64,000 bases of DNA from Varroa destructor. Taxonomy: Eukaryota; Arthropoda; Arachnida; Mesostigmata; Varroidae. Under the pieces are notes generated by a model. That model saw nothing but the letters and a program-made list of their open reading frames with translations, made no database searches and had not been told where the DNA came from. Positions within the stretch are counted from its first letter, which is position 1; each line of letters starts with the position of its first letter. The DNA lies in assembly GCF_002443255.2 (NCBI RefSeq), contig NW_019211455.1:48357489-48421488 (forward strand), in the 5' to 3' direction. Positions 12,975 through 24,332 of the stretch are shown piece after piece. A program made the position numbers and the translations under genes.

Positions 12975-13266
12975 TTACTGAAAGTGTCGCAGCCGATTGG
13001 CTGGCGTTAGGGTGTTTATCATAGTTAGGAAAATTGTAATCAAGACATCAGGCCGAGAAGAAGAGTCAATTAAGGTGCCTAAATAAGATCGACAAGATCT
13101 TCGTCTGTATCCCCTTTTGCTGCCTAACTGTGATAACTCGGATAGCGACTTAGAGGAGTCTATAAAAATTCGGTGTTGTTCGTATACAATCAGACTGTCC
13201 TTCTGTTCCTGTCGAAAAGCACGCGATGCCGCTTTTACATGGGGAATAACAAAGGAATACAAGTGA
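12975..13266 (-). CDS. candidate terminal exon, unknown basic protein (96 codons)
   Basis: A clean pyrimidine-rich acceptor (GGCTGCTCCCTATCAG) on the minus strand opens a 96-codon frame ending in TAA. The frame also runs about 14 codons further upstream. The product is polar and basic with few cysteines (motifs RAFRQEQKDSLIVYEQ and SKSLSELSQLGSKRGYRRR). A retroelement remnant was considered, but no RT, RNase H or integrase motif is visible. Confidence 0.27.
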
Positions 13267-14392
13267 CTGATAGGGAGCAGCCATTTGTCTTGGCAAAGGT
13301 TTCAGCCATGGAAACGTAGGCACCAAGCGGTTTTCATATAAAATGTGAAATTCTATGGAATTGAAGGTTTAGAAACGAGGACGCACGACCGCCTATGGAC
13401 GACTTGCTAAAAACTTCAAATCGAAGAAATTTAGAACTTTTCGAAAAGGACTTTGTTCCAGTAAGAGTAAACGTATTATCAACATACAAAACAAGATCAT
13501 CAAATTATCCAACTGGATCCGAATCTGTGAACTTTAAGTATGTCAGGGTGTACTCAAGTAGTAAATAACAAGAGTTCCTAACATTTCGAAAGTATTAATT
13601 GGAATAACCTAATATATATGGATTAAAAATCACGCTTATTATTTTTAAGGAAAAACCTTAGCACAGTGTTAACATATGCATCTCGTTCCGGAATGACATA
13701 TAGCTGAATCATTCACTACGGAACTGACGGCTCTATTTTAATAGATAAACTCGACCTATTTTTATTTCAGTCGTGACGCAGTTGCACAATGCAGGGAAGT
13801 GACCTCAACGATAGTATAATGGTTTGATCATAGAATCCCGATCCACATTCTCCCTGTAAAATAAACGAATCGGGTCTATGGATAACGCAGTCAGCATAAG
13901 GGCGTAAGAGAAGGACCAGGACTTTAGGCCAGACACGCACTAACATAGAAGCATAAATCTTTCCCCGTTAAAATGTTGCTTCTTGTCCAGCAAAGCGAGA
14001 CTGCGAATGATCCGTGTGTAAAACTCGGGGAGCATCTCGGTTAGACTGGCTGGCAGAGGCTTCAAACAAAATGGCGTCTGGCGTTGTATTTCAATGCAAC
14101 GCGACGCCCTCATTTAGGAGGTCCTCGATAGGATACACGACAAGGCGAAGGCAGGAACAGAGAGAGCAAGGGTACAAAGTAGAAAGAGGAATGGCGAGGA
14201 GCGTAGGAGGGCGACAGTGTGAAGAAATGTGCGGTCTTCGTATTATACCGCCTCCGGTTGTAAAGTGATTTATCTATCATTACGCAGACCTTCTACTAGA
14301 ACGGGGAGAACCCGCTTTACGGGGGACACGCAAAAGATCGCACCGCCAAAACGGACGCAAAATCGGACGGAAGGGCCACTCTTCAATTTCAG

Positions 14393-14448
14393 TTGAGGCG
14401 GATGTGATGACAGAGCTCGAAGTTGTGACATCATGGGCTGTCGAATGA
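14393..14448 (+). CDS. candidate short terminal exon after strong acceptor
   Basis: Acceptor CACTCTTCAATTTCAG is followed by two bases and 17 codons (EADVMTELEVVTSWAVE) to TGA. It lies in the GC-rich island. It does not join in phase to the ATG frame at 14071 through any donor I could find. Confidence 0.17.
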
Positions 14449-14513
14449 TGCTGTGGGCCCGGCGGGTTAGTTGGTTGGTTGCCTGGCTAGCCAGTGAAGC
14501 GTTCAATCGATAA

Positions 14514-14750
14514 CACGAGGGCAACGAAAGAAATGCGGATGGGGCAGACGTCTCTGGAGGGTCTGTTAAGGAGGACATCTTCCGTCTACTTGGAGACTAC
14601 CGGATAGAACATTCTTCGTTTCTGCCTTTTGGCAAACCTCCTCAGGCGGAATGGAATGGCCCTGAAGGCATCGAATTTCCCGTCAACCAACCCCATTACG
14701 GTGGTGGTGGGAACAGGCAGGCCGCAAGAAACGGAATTCAGTTCCTCTAG
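14514..14750 (+). CDS. candidate C-terminal exon, glycine/asparagine-rich end
   Basis: A 78-codon open frame ends in TAG. Its composition is unlike random ORFs: few Cys/Trp and a well-mixed C-terminal part (FGKPPQAEWNGPEGIEF, then a GGGG run). A stop immediately precedes it and no strong acceptor is seen; TGCCTGGCTAG at 14490 opens a different frame. A 102-codon minus frame overlaps its 5' part. No family recognised. Confidence 0.22.
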   Translation, partial: HEGNERNADGADVSGGSVKEDIFRLLGDYRIEHSSFLPFGKPPQAEWNGPEGIEFPVNQPHYGGGGNRQAARNGIQFL

Positions 14751-14979
14751 ACTGAGGGTGGAGGCCCAGTGCTAGTTACCAATCAAATGTGTTATGGTCG
14801 TTTCTTCTTGAGGTGAAAGACGCAGAATTTTATACTCGTTGACGTACGTAAAGGGAAGGAAGCAATATGCAACACTATCAAGAATACAACCTACGTTATT
14901 TAGAAACTAAATTGCACCTCAGTTTACCTCTAATTTTTTTTGTACCCTATTTTTGAAATATTCTACATTGGTCTCATAG

Positions 14980-15124
14980 TGAGAATACTTTGGTTGAAGC
15001 TAAACAACATACGTCAAACGTATTTGAGATGTAGAAACCAGTGGAAGTATATAAAACAACTGTTAGTACAAGTGACCAATTACTTCCAACAACGAATATG
15101 TGCGACAAACGATAGGAAAACAAG
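14980..15124 (+). CDS. candidate internal exon between TAG acceptor and AAG/GTAACA donor
   Basis: Acceptor CATTGGTCTCATAG and donor ACAAG/GTAACA bracket 145 bases, open in one frame (RILWLKLNNIRQTYLRC, then NQWKYIKQLL). The product would be basic and amphipathic. A second frame from the same acceptor reads 17 codons to a stop, so the frame choice is uncertain. Confidence 0.18.
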
Positions 15125-16576
15125 GTAACAGACACACAATCTAACAGCATATTTATGCTTTATTTAATCAGACATGAATAGTTTCACGTGCTCTCTACTG
15201 GGCATAAGCAAGCGTTTTTGAAAAAGATCTTTGATGAGAAAATTGCAATTAGGTGAGTGAATAATAAGATACTGCACCATATGCCATGTCATTTTTTTAA
15301 CGTTCATCGTACACAGATAAAAGGAAAATAGAAAAAAAAAACTAGGAAAATAAGAAAAAAAGAGAAAAAAACCTAATATTTTTCGCAGTGTGCATGCGGT
15401 TTGACACTGTAAGCAGATCATTCTTAATAAAAAAACTATAGTGTTCAGGGCGATCGACGCCAATATGAGACGGACTAAACTGTACAGTCTCGCAATGGGG
15501 CATGCTTATCTGTTAAAGCAGGCAGGAACACGTGACAAATACCGCAACTTGTGGAGCAAATACTTTTCGTCAGTTGAAAAAAAAAATTAATGGGAGACGG
15601 TACTGAAGGAGACGTACAAACACGTTAAGACACATGTACAACTCAATGGCAATTATGGCGGTAAAGTTCAAAACGGAAGTGCTTACGAGAATAAGAAATA
15701 TAGGTCGTGTTGATCTCTACAGATGAGCCAACTATGGCGGCCCGCGTCTACTAGTAATTCCTTTGTATTTGTGTATGGTGTACTGATACAAGCCAGACTG
15801 GTCAGCGGGTTAGACAGCTAATTGCTTGTCATACTATTTGCTTTGCCATGTATACATTTGGCTGCGTGCGGCTTCATTCGTCGTTATCTCAATGCCTACG
15901 ATGTTCGTCTGAGTTTAGCAGAGTCTGATTGCTAAGACGACTAAATACACACTGTGAGACTTTTGTAGCGGGATTTGTGGCCGCCAAGACATAGCTGAAC
16001 CCACACATTTCCTTCAAAGGCGGAGTAGATCGTAGCAGCTGCCCGTTCACCGTGCATCAGAAACAGTGATGTAGCAAACGACGGAGATGCCGCTCGTTCG
16101 ACGTTCAGGGGTCCTCGCAGGCGAATTTGCAACCTAGGAAACTTCAGCCATCAGTGAAGATTACGCGGTACATTTTAAACGACGCCATGCATCTTTTACT
16201 ACGAAACAAAAGTACAGCTTGTTTATTGTAACATCATCCTAGAAAATCAAATCCGCCATGTCCTAATGCAGTACGTGCCGTTTGTAAATTAGTAAATTTG
16301 GTAAAAACGTATTATTTTTTTTGATTGAAAAAATGTTCTTGTCCAAAGGACTCAAGCAACCTACTTTATAATCTACAAGATTGTAAGGCCCACTTCTCAA
16401 AGTTCATTTCCGGGCAAAGATAGCTACATGACGTTCTGTTTTATGACAGACGGACGTGGGTTACGGTATTAGAATGTATTTCATTATGTATGTATGTAGA
16501 ATGGAGACGAAATTGCGTAAAACTAATTAAACGTTTTGTGTTAGTGTAGATGAAAAAAAGCTAGCGTCTCTCTCAG

Positions 16577-16698
16577 CTATTATAGTTGATACTAAATCAA
16601 GCAATGAGAGAAATCACATGGTGTTTTGCCGGCATATTCGCTCTGATTTATCAATGGCGACTACCGAATATTCAAACGGTATGGAAAAAGATGGTTGA
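16577..16698 (+). CDS. candidate terminal exon, unknown (39 codons)
   Basis: Acceptor GCGTCTCTCTCAG opens a 39-codon frame to TGA with a polar, mixed composition (IIVDTKSSNERNHMVF, ending NGMEKDG). No AATAAA was seen close by. No family recognised. Confidence 0.2.
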
Positions 16699-17611
16699 AT
16701 TGTAGCTTCAATGGCTAGAAATTGTTATCGATCCAAATGTATCCCAATGTTCGTTGAAGTTAAGTTTAGACATGCAGAAATTTTCCTGCCTCTAACTGAT
16801 GGTCATATCTCTGAAACGACAAGAACTTTTGGCCAGAATGAAGATTACTGCAAATTTGAAATTGTACACATCTACGTATCTTCATGTAGAAGTTTGTTCG
16901 AGGAAAGCCTTTGTACCCTTTAACAGCTGCCAGTGGCCCATCTTGAGCTTAAACGCGAAACAATTTGGCTTGAGCTTACGTCACGATACAAATCCGCAAT
17001 AGGCTAATTTGACATCGCTAAAAAGTGATTACGCCACCATAGAACGTCGGAGTTGTTCGGAATTAAGAGCGCCGGCAACGTCCGCAGCCGGCCCCGGCAA
17101 AACGAGTCATAACTTATTTTGCCTCTACGTGCAACGTGGTGGTTTATCATTTAAAAGGTTTATAATTAGCTAAACAAGAGGGCTGGCTGGAAGCACATAT
17201 TGTCCTCGAAAAACAAATGAGTAGAAGGTCAAAAGTCGAACAAGGGAGTCCCGCAGTCGCTCGAAGCTTTGTTCCTTGAACAGTTCACTTCAATATGAGA
17301 AAATTCGTAAGAAACACGTGTGGGAACGGTTTACGCTACTCACCTACAAATTCTTGGTCGCTAGTGTCTTTTTTTACGGACCGTTTTTAAGGTACACGAA
17401 GGCAACAGACCAGAAATTGCGTTGCCTTACGCTTCTAATCCGTTGTCGACCGGCCGTTCTCGTTTCTGGTCTGCCTCACAATCAAGATGTGGTGGCGGGT
17501 GAGCGTCTGTGCCTGTAGTCTCATAGACATGTAAGGTTTTTGCTTTCATATAAGGGTACTGGATGATGCTTGAATGTAACGCCGGCTGCAGCGCTAGATG
17601 TTCTCTTCCAG

Positions 17612-17811
17612 TGTATGAGCTCTTAAAGCAAATATTTCCTAGCCAGACAGGAAAAGTCAGCTTGGCTAACATCTCAGATTCGCCAACGCGCAACGAGTCT
17701 GCTGTCCGCTTACGCACAGCCGCCATCATGGGATACCAAAAACGGGTCTTGCTTTCTACCGACATTGAAAGCATCCAGTTGCAGACAGAGTTGCTGCTCA
17801 TCGCAAAGTGA
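17612..17811 (+). CDS. candidate terminal exon, unknown helical protein (66 codons)
   Basis: Acceptor AGATGTTCTCTTCCAG opens a 66-codon frame to TGA; the same frame also extends upstream to ATGATG at 17563. Composition is well balanced (YELLKQIFPSQTGKVSLAN and SPTRNESAVRLRTAA), ending in a leucine-rich helix-like segment. An AATAAA lies at 18036-18041, about 225 bases after the stop. Against it, a 124-codon minus-strand frame (17427-17801) covers the same DNA and also looks plausible. Confidence 0.27.
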
Positions 17812-18035
17812 AAGAAAATGAGAGGTTTGTAACAGCAGGATTGCTGAATGAGTTGGCGTCACAGTTGATAGTACAGTGGAATAGAGCAAAGCAGGGGAAG
17901 TTCCGTGTGCCCCTGTGATGCATGCGGTGCTTCATGATGTGTACTCCTTAAGGGGCGCGAAATCAGGATGGTAGACGAGTATATGACAAAAACGCAGGAG
18001 AATGATGAGAGGAAAGAGGAGGGAACATGAAGCTG

Positions 18036-18041
18036 AATAAA
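18036..18041 (+). terminator. possible poly(A) signal AATAAA
   Basis: AATAAA downstream of the candidate terminal exon ending at 17811. The hexamer alone is common in DNA of this composition. Confidence 0.15.
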
Positions 18042-19732
18042 AGTCACCGGTCAAAGAGGAGGCCAGGCGGTCTCCTTTCCACAAGACACCGAAGTAAAAT
18101 GATGGTGATGGTGGTAGTTTTGACGAAGAAAAATGCACCCATCTATTCACCCATCTCTATGCAGACTCATATAGATGATACCAGCAGCTAAAGGGCAAAC
18201 AAGTTAGTGAAAGAAACAAAGCCATCGAATGAGAAATGACTATGTATAACATAATAGCAGCGAGAATAATAGATCTAGACGTCTCTGTGCTGCTGTCTCT
18301 GTAACGATAATGCACGATCAAGACAATTCTTTCAACTGTCATAGATAGACGAAATAGGTTGTCCAATAAGTTTTGATTAGTTTGAATGCAATTGAAATGT
18401 CGATATTTTTATATTGTTTATGTTTATCTATTTTCAATATGTACGTAGTGGGATGGGACAATTTTGTGAAATATAGCCCTTAAAGTTCTAATTCGTTTTC
18501 TGGATCATATGTGGGTCACTGCTCATCTGATGTGTCACTTTCTTGTTTTGACACCCAGTTAAACTTAGCATAATTTACCATCATCATAAACATTTGCCAA
18601 TTTAGTTAATTATTTAACTGCCACTACCATCAAAGCAAAAGTTCACTGATCTGAACTACCAGTTTTCTCCTTATTACTTCGGCTTCATTCAATTTAATTA
18701 CGAGGCACCTGAGAAAAGTATAAAAATATGGCAAAGACCTCAGTTGATTGAATCGCAAGCCGGAAATATTAAGCCCGGAGTATGGTGATATGTTCTGGAT
18801 TGCTTCTCCTGGCATTGTTCGTTACGATCCGCCTCTCGCGATACGACTACTTCATACGGCGTGTGAAAAGCACACAACCACTGTCGTCATGGGATGGAAT
18901 GGCTGAGTTTGCTCGTAGCAGGAGAATAAGCCATTGCTGAATTGGCGCTTACCCCCGCCGCCCCCCACTTTCATGGCGTTCCCGCCGCCACCGGCCGTCC
19001 TTTAAACGGTTAAACGTTGTCCGACCAAAGCAACAGGCAAGTGGTGAATTGTCGATGTGGGACTCCAAGGCACCGTATTCGGCCTAAAAAGGCTGGGGGT
19101 GCTGAATGAGGTATTTGGACTTATCGTGGACTGGCGTTGCTGTTCGCTATGAGACGTCTTTTCGTAGATCGGGTTGGTTTACGGCTTTCATGTGCCAGTA
19201 CTTTCGTCGTATCGCAGAGTATCCAGTTGGCGTTCGTTTCCCGCATTGGCTATTCCGCGCTATACGGCTCTTTAGACTATAGCATCTTTCGGCTACATGG
19301 AAAACAAAGGTTGTACAGCGTTTGCATACAGAGGCACGTGAACGATTACACGAGCCGAGCGGTAAGAAGAGTTCAGCGGTAGGCCGACGAGACCGAAATG
19401 GTAATAACAGCCGTACGCAACTAAATTAAGACAAGGCCTAAAATCAAACGGTACAGTATTCAGAATTTAGGCTAAACATAGTGAAGTCCTAGCAGACATT
19501 GCTCGGTAGGCAGATTGGGATAGGTTTGGGTAGGTCAGTCCAGTCAGTACACGCACGTAAATAATGGACGTAAACAAACACACACTGTCTATTTCTCAAA
19601 ATAGCTATGTGGTAGGTAGAGAAATTGTATCGTTTCTAGGCAATTATATGTTGTAATTAATATTTGAAGGTTTGCTAAATTTCGTCCGAAGTTTATTTTT
19701 TCGAGTTCACGTGACTCCTAATCTGTTTACTA

Positions 19733-19752
19733 TTTTTTTTTTTTTTTTTTTT
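19733..19752. repeat. poly(T) run, 20 nt
   Basis: Twenty consecutive T residues, followed by further T-rich sequence. Confidence 0.9.
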
Positions 19753-20381
19753 GTTTTAAGTTTTTTGATTGTTATAAGACTGTTTAAGCGCCTATAATCA
19801 TATGATTCTATAGTTGCTTTTATCAACCAGTTTAGACCGTAGTCACATTTTAGCGCACAATTTTAGCCAGCGTACATGAATCTTTGTTTGTTGGAATTGT
19901 TAACGTTTAACGTCAATATAGAAGAACAGATTGTTTTATCCGGTAACCACGATCTCCTATTCGAAATCTTGCTTCCTACAGCAGAGATAATACGCGCCGA
20001 TTCTATTATTAAATAGATATAACAGCCCATCATCAGATATCAATCCACCCTAGCTTCAAAACAAAGTTTCAACCTCTATTTATTTGTATGGAGCAGTGTC
20101 TAATTTGTCTTCACTTCGTCGTATGTAGCACAGCAATCTTCGTCAATTGCCTTTGGCTGGTATATTGCGTTAGTTTTCTATTATGCAGTGGACAGAAAAT
20201 GATACAAAAACAAAATGATCCGGCACGAAGACAAATTGAATGAACTTGAGTAACGCGAAAGCAGCCAGTAAAGATTGGTCTCTTTCGTAGATTACCCCAT
20301 TCACCAGAGGCCTCAATTTCTGTGGCGGTTTCACTCTGTCCTCAGACTTGCGCTGACGGTTCATCCATGAGCACTGAGTAG

Positions 20382-20660
20382 GTCAGGTTTCGAAAATGTG
20401 GACCTCGTGCTGTTGTGGCCAACAGCTTCTTCGACATCCACAAGATGGATGACCAACGTCGTGACATTATGTTGCTACTTAATGGCCAGAGAAACAGAAG
20501 CATGAATGAGCGTGGCGAGGAGCGGCAAATGACACACAGGGCAGGACGCTTTCTCTTCGCTAATAACCATTGTACGCACACTACAATAGACAGACATGCC
20601 AGACAAAGTCGACAGCAAGCATGGATTCAATGTAGACGGACAATCATATATTCAGGATAA
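20382..20660 (+). CDS. candidate exon, charged polar frame (92 codons)
   Basis: A 92-codon open frame ends in TAA and is rich in Arg, Asn, Asp and Gln (DIHKMDDQRRDIMLLLNGQR, then NRSMNERGEERQMTHRAGR). The opening acceptor would be a weak TAG or CAG at 20381-20386. An antisense frame (20342-20581) is open too. On the minus strand an ATG at 20364 starts a basic 20-codon frame ending at a possible donor (CTCTG/GTGAAT). Strand is uncertain. Confidence 0.2.
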   Translation, partial: VRFRKCGPRAVVANSFFDIHKMDDQRRDIMLLLNGQRNRSMNERGEERQMTHRAGRFLFANNHCTHTTIDRHARQSRQQAWIQCRRTIIYSG

Positions 20661-20681
20661 ACCATTGTTGTTAGAGTGTAG

Positions 20682-20883
20682 AAAGCAGCAAAACATGTTT
20701 TGTGGGTTGTCGGGGGCACAAGGGAAATGCCTGGGGGAGGCGAGTCATGCAAATGGTCTAGTGGGACCGCTAAGCCCAAAGTGGTGGCTCGTTTGTTAAA
20801 CGATCCACCTCTGAAAATGAACTTAGCAAAATTAGTGATAGTGGCCACTAGTCGAGATGGCCAATTATATGAGGTGCTCGGCA
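20682..20883 (+). CDS. candidate internal exon ending at consensus GTAAGT donor
   Basis: A 67-codon frame starts after a stop/acceptor (GTTAGAGTGTAG) and ends at GGCA/GTAAGT. Composition is balanced: GGTREMPGGGESCK, then KVVARLLNDPPLKMNLAK and a short hydrophobic strand LVIVATSRDGQLYEVLG. The rival reading is a 123-codon minus-strand ORF (20627-20998) beginning with a true ATG and itself containing an acceptor, AAGTTCATTTTCAG. Only homology or RNA could separate them. Confidence 0.24.
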
Positions 20884-21581
20884 GTAAGTGGTAAGCCAGA
20901 CACTCGTGTTGGGTAGAAGTGTTCATGTTCAGCGTTGATATTTCTGACTCTTCATAATAGATCTCTAACATTATCTTATTTGCTATAATGGGTTGCACAT
21001 TACCCAGATTTGACCAGTCGATAGATCAAGCTTCAGATCTTCTCGAAAAATATGCTTATCGAAAAGAAGTCACAAGCCGCACAAAGTTTTTTCTTTACTT
21101 GTTTCATAAACACCTTGAGTGAATTCGGTGTATTAATATTCTCATACAGCTAGGACCATCACTTTTGACGGTGGCAGTTTTTCCTGTTTGTAGCTTGTGA
21201 GGAAGGACCCTTCAAGGAACGTTGAGCTCGAGCGGTTATGTAGTAACAGCACATGATCTACATCCCATCTTCGACAAAAGGGATGTTCCACTTATTTTTT
21301 TGAAAGATCTTGACAAAGATCCAACGTGAGAAGTTATAATATGACAACGCTACCACCATGTCCTGCCACGCTCAGTTGCGTGGAGCAACCCACTATGTTC
21401 AAGTGCTTTCATAGTCCATCTGCCCTCGGACAACCGGCTGGCCATTTTAGCCACGCCCGTTCCTCCACAAAAGTTAAGAGACCAGCGAAGAGAAACCCTT
21501 ATTAGTCATACAATGGCCAACACGGGGCCGCTATATGACAATGATCCACATTTCCGCTCGGAAATGTCGAGAGGTCATTTG

Positions 21582-21609
21582 TATATATATATATATATAT
21601 ATATATATA
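21582..21609. repeat. (TA)14 microsatellite
   Basis: Uninterrupted TA units. Confidence 0.95.
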
Positions 21610-21655
21610 CTCCAAATTGATACTGGTGCGACTAGTATAAAATAATCTATTGGTG

Positions 21656-21676
21656 AAAAAAAAAAAAAAAAAAAAA
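21656..21676. repeat. poly(A) run, 21 nt
   Basis: Twenty-one consecutive A residues about 50 bases after the TA repeat. Confidence 0.95.
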
Positions 21677-22898
21677 CCGCTTGAAGCTATAATGATGCTA
21701 CGGTTTTACTTTTCGTTGTCAATGTGATCACTCTACCATAACCAATTACCTCTTTGAACAAGCAATTGTATGTTGACTAAAAGTTGCTTATAGAAAAGCC
21801 ATTTTAACTCATATATATCCATTCCAGATATATTGATTGAAACTTGTTTGTTTCATGCAAAATACACGAGAAATTCTATCTCTTTATTAGAAGATTTTAC
21901 AAACCTTGTTTCCAATGAAAAAATTGAAAAACCAAAAATTGTTTCTTAATGGATAAATCGTCGGAGCTTTAACAGACAGATGACTTTTAGGCGTAATCAA
22001 TGGTAAGTGAATCCCTAGAAATTCTGAACAATTTGGAAAAACTTCGTCATTCTCTATATGTATGTTATTGCGTTATTAAATAACTTATGAATGTTCGCAT
22101 CCACTGGTTAGGCAGCGATCTTGCGTTTTTGGAAAGACATGTGTATAGTTAGAAGGTATTAGTTAAGTTTAGCCTGTTTCCTTTTTTAAATAATTCGGGC
22201 TCATGTAGGGTTTTGTTGAGCCAACAGAACCTAAATCGGTGCTGCGAGGCAACGATGATACGCATTTTTATGTATCTATCACTAGATGCCTGTGGTCAGC
22301 CTGCGACTAACAGCAATAAGATAAAAAAATAAAAAGCTAGAATCATAATTAAAGTCGGCACTTAACTAAATTTAATTTCACATCCATACTGCAAAGAGAT
22401 TTGCAATCTTTGTAAACCGTTGGTCGTTCGCTGCAGATATCAGTTTGAGCTAACAGCAAGCCCTGAAGTTCCCATGAGTCTGGCTTTTGTACAGGCTCAT
22501 GGTGCTATGTCCTGCCAGACTGTCTCCACAAAGCTCAACGATAAGTCCGAGTTTGCCAAGTGAGCCGACTTGGGTCGGCTCTGTTAACACCAAAAACCAT
22601 TTCTGTCAACTTATTATACTAGAATGGTGGTTTTTTATCCTTCTGCCACCGCTATCGTGTTTGCTGTTTCCTCAATACAAAGCGTTTCGCTATCACTATA
22701 TTGCTGTTTAGATGCGAATCCAGCGGACAAATAACTGTGTATAGGTATCCAATGTGTATGTGTGTTTCTAAAGGAGTCGTAGCCAAACAACAATGTATTG
22801 TCTGTTCTTCCTTGTCCCCCCGTCACGCCGTTATCGCTACTGGCAGAATAACCCCGAAATAAACGGTGGAAAAGCACTATCGCAGTCGATGTGGGCGA

Positions 22899-23022
22899 TT
22901 ACGCAAAACTGAAAGAAGACGGCAGAGGCGGATTCTCCTTTCGAGTATAAATGGTAGGGGAAGCGGCCATTGCTGCCAGTCCCGTCAAGATGTTAAAACG
23001 AGTGGAACGTACAGGCCTGCGT
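22899..23022 (-). CDS. candidate terminal exon, unknown (40 codons)
   Basis: Minus-strand acceptor AGAAAAACTTTCAG opens a 40-codon frame to TAA (RRPVRSTRFNILTGLAAMAA and TIYTRKENPPLPSS). Its last bases contain a second strong acceptor (GCCGTCTTCTTTCAG at 22909), which opens another frame of 23 codons. Only one could be used in a given transcript. No family recognised. Confidence 0.2.
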
Positions 23023-23026
23023 CTGA

Positions 23027-23263
23027 AAGTTTTTCTTGGAGAAGAGAAACCGTAGGGGCCAGAGAGCAGAATCTTGCTACTTCCGCAGAAAGTCTGATTG
23101 GAGATCGGACAGGTATGACGATAAAACCGAAAGCATAACCCTTTCGGGGAGAAAGTCGAGGTACCGTAGCATGGACCGGGTCTCAGACGAAGAATACACT
23201 GCCAGCGTCATTTTGAAAACCCCTGTAGCCTCTTCAACGTCACCATTGTGGCCCGCTCAATAA
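23027..23263 (+). CDS. candidate exon, highly charged Arg/Ser/Asp-rich (78 codons)
   Basis: A 78-codon frame to TAA is dominated by Arg, Lys, Asp and Ser (EKRNRRGQRAESCYFRRK and SDWRSDRYDDKTESITLSGR), with no hydrophobic core; this resembles a disordered RS-like region. A good donor sits inside it (GGACAG/GTATGA). The 5' boundary is unclear. A second plus frame (22866-23138) overlaps and is equally arginine-rich. Confidence 0.22.
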   Translation, partial: KFFLEKRNRRGQRAESCYFRRKSDWRSDRYDDKTESITLSGRKSRYRSMDRVSDEEYTASVILKTPVASSTSPLWPAQ

Positions 23264-23976
23264 GCGAATCGTGGCTGGTGTCCAGCATAAACGAAGCGAA
23301 AACGAGGGTAATATGCAGACTACATAACAAACCGTCAGAACCAGTCGGGCAGTCATGGCCGCTTGTGCTTTTTTCATCAAAGAATACTCATAGGTAAAAC
23401 TTGACAAGGAAGGGAATCTGGGCGCAGATCGCGACGACCGTTTTATTTTGTAGATTTAAAGTACATCGAAAGTGACGAACAGACTTCGCATGTACGCACG
23501 CTAACGAAGTACAAACCATCACATCTAACATGGCTGAACAGATTTAAAGGCACATTCTGATTTGGGCTGAACTGATGCGAAATTTAACTCGGAGGCTCAA
23601 ATGAAGTGCCAAATAAAAGAAAAAGTACCCTGAAAAATTATTCTACAGATGAAGGAAAGGCATGTCAGCAATTGCAGTAGGGGAATTGTTAAAGTTCTCA
23701 GTCACTTGCAAACGGGTCAAAGGTTAATTAGACCATTTATTTTCTCACGCTCGTTTTTCAACAGTACGAACAGTTCTAGTTTGTTGGATGTCTATGCACA
23801 ATAGGTAGATCGGCACCAAAACAAGATGCTCTATAAATTTGTCATGAGAGGCGGATAAAACCGTTTCTCTCATGAAGGGCACGCTTTCCCTAGGGAAGAC
23901 GTAATGTGAAGTTAAACTTCTCTCCGTACCGCCTATCATGTATAAAGCCACTGCTTAAATTCGCTAAAAATTCGCT

Positions 23977-24191
23977 ATGGATTTCTATATCAGGTCGACT
24001 TTTGAATCGCTTGTGGTGGCATCCGTGTTGAATCTGGTTATTTGTGCTGTCAGTGTCTTCCTAGCCCATTTATCCTCGCATCGAATGTCAGCTGGCTTCA
24101 ACGCTTGCCTGGATTGGCATCACTTTGTATATATAGTAGATTCCAATCTGAGAATCTCACATGCAGAAATCACGACAAGACCTCCCTGTGG
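23977..24191 (+). CDS. candidate first coding exon of a membrane protein
   Basis: A true ATG (CGCTATGGATTTC) opens 71 codons ending exactly at a consensus donor, TGTGG/GTAAGT. Residues about 12-32 form a hydrophobic segment (LVVASVLNLVICAVSVFLAH) fit for a signal anchor or transmembrane helix; a polar region with spaced cysteines follows. A TATAAA occurs at 23941, only 36 bases upstream, which would leave almost no 5' UTR. Start, frame and donor agree, making this one of the better candidates. No family recognised. Confidence 0.36.
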
Positions 24192-24288
24192 GTAAGTTTG
24201 TTTAACAATTCTGGTCTGCTAATATAATGGTAAACTGTTGAGCTATTTGTTTTTTGAGGCCATACCTGCACAAATGGTTCTTCCGCAG

Positions 24289-24332
24289 CCGATATCAACT
24301 AGACTTGCGAGCGCGATCAGATACATCACTTG
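24289..24332 (+). CDS. candidate second exon, phase-compatible with 23977-24191
   Basis: Acceptor TGGTTCTTCCGCAG opens 44 bases ending at CACTTG/GTTAGT. The upstream exon leaves two bases of a glycine codon and this exon supplies one, so the frame continues (RYQLDLRARSDTSL). The implied intron is 97 bases and contains CTAAT near 24218 as a possible branch site. A third exon could follow after TTTTTTTCTGCAG at 24455 but would add only a few codons. Confidence 0.24.

Larger units (their letters stand above)
14000..14800. other. GC-rich island with Kozak-like ATG
   Basis: This block is visibly richer in G, C and CpG than its surroundings. On the plus strand it contains AACAAAATGGCG, a good start context that also resembles the ATGGCG core of Pho/YY1 sites. 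From that ATG a 65-codon frame (14071-14268) runs to TGA. The texture would suit a promoter and 5' exon, but no TATA or initiator pattern is compelling. Confidence 0.35.
17812..20380. other. non-coding stretch, poly(T) at 19733
   Basis: Several frames of 60-80 codons lie on both strands with no convincing splice signals. Contains a T20 run at 19733-19752 and a C/G-rich patch at 18950-19000. Confidence 0.6.
20884..22480. other. AT-rich non-coding stretch with TA and A runs
   Basis: No frame over 60 codons. Contains a TA microsatellite at 21582-21609 and A21 at 21656-21676. Otherwise nothing seen. Confidence 0.75.

Noticed and set aside
12975..13266. Retroelement polyprotein remnant
   Set aside because: No reverse transcriptase, RNase H, integrase or protease motif visible, and no LTR or terminal repeats found nearby.
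17427..17801. 124-codon minus-strand ORF
   Set aside because: It overlaps a plus-strand frame with a better acceptor and a downstream AATAAA; length is within chance expectation.
23941..23946. TATAAA upstream of the ATG at 23977
   Set aside because: The spacing would put the transcription start within a few bases of the ATG, and the hexamer is common in this DNA.
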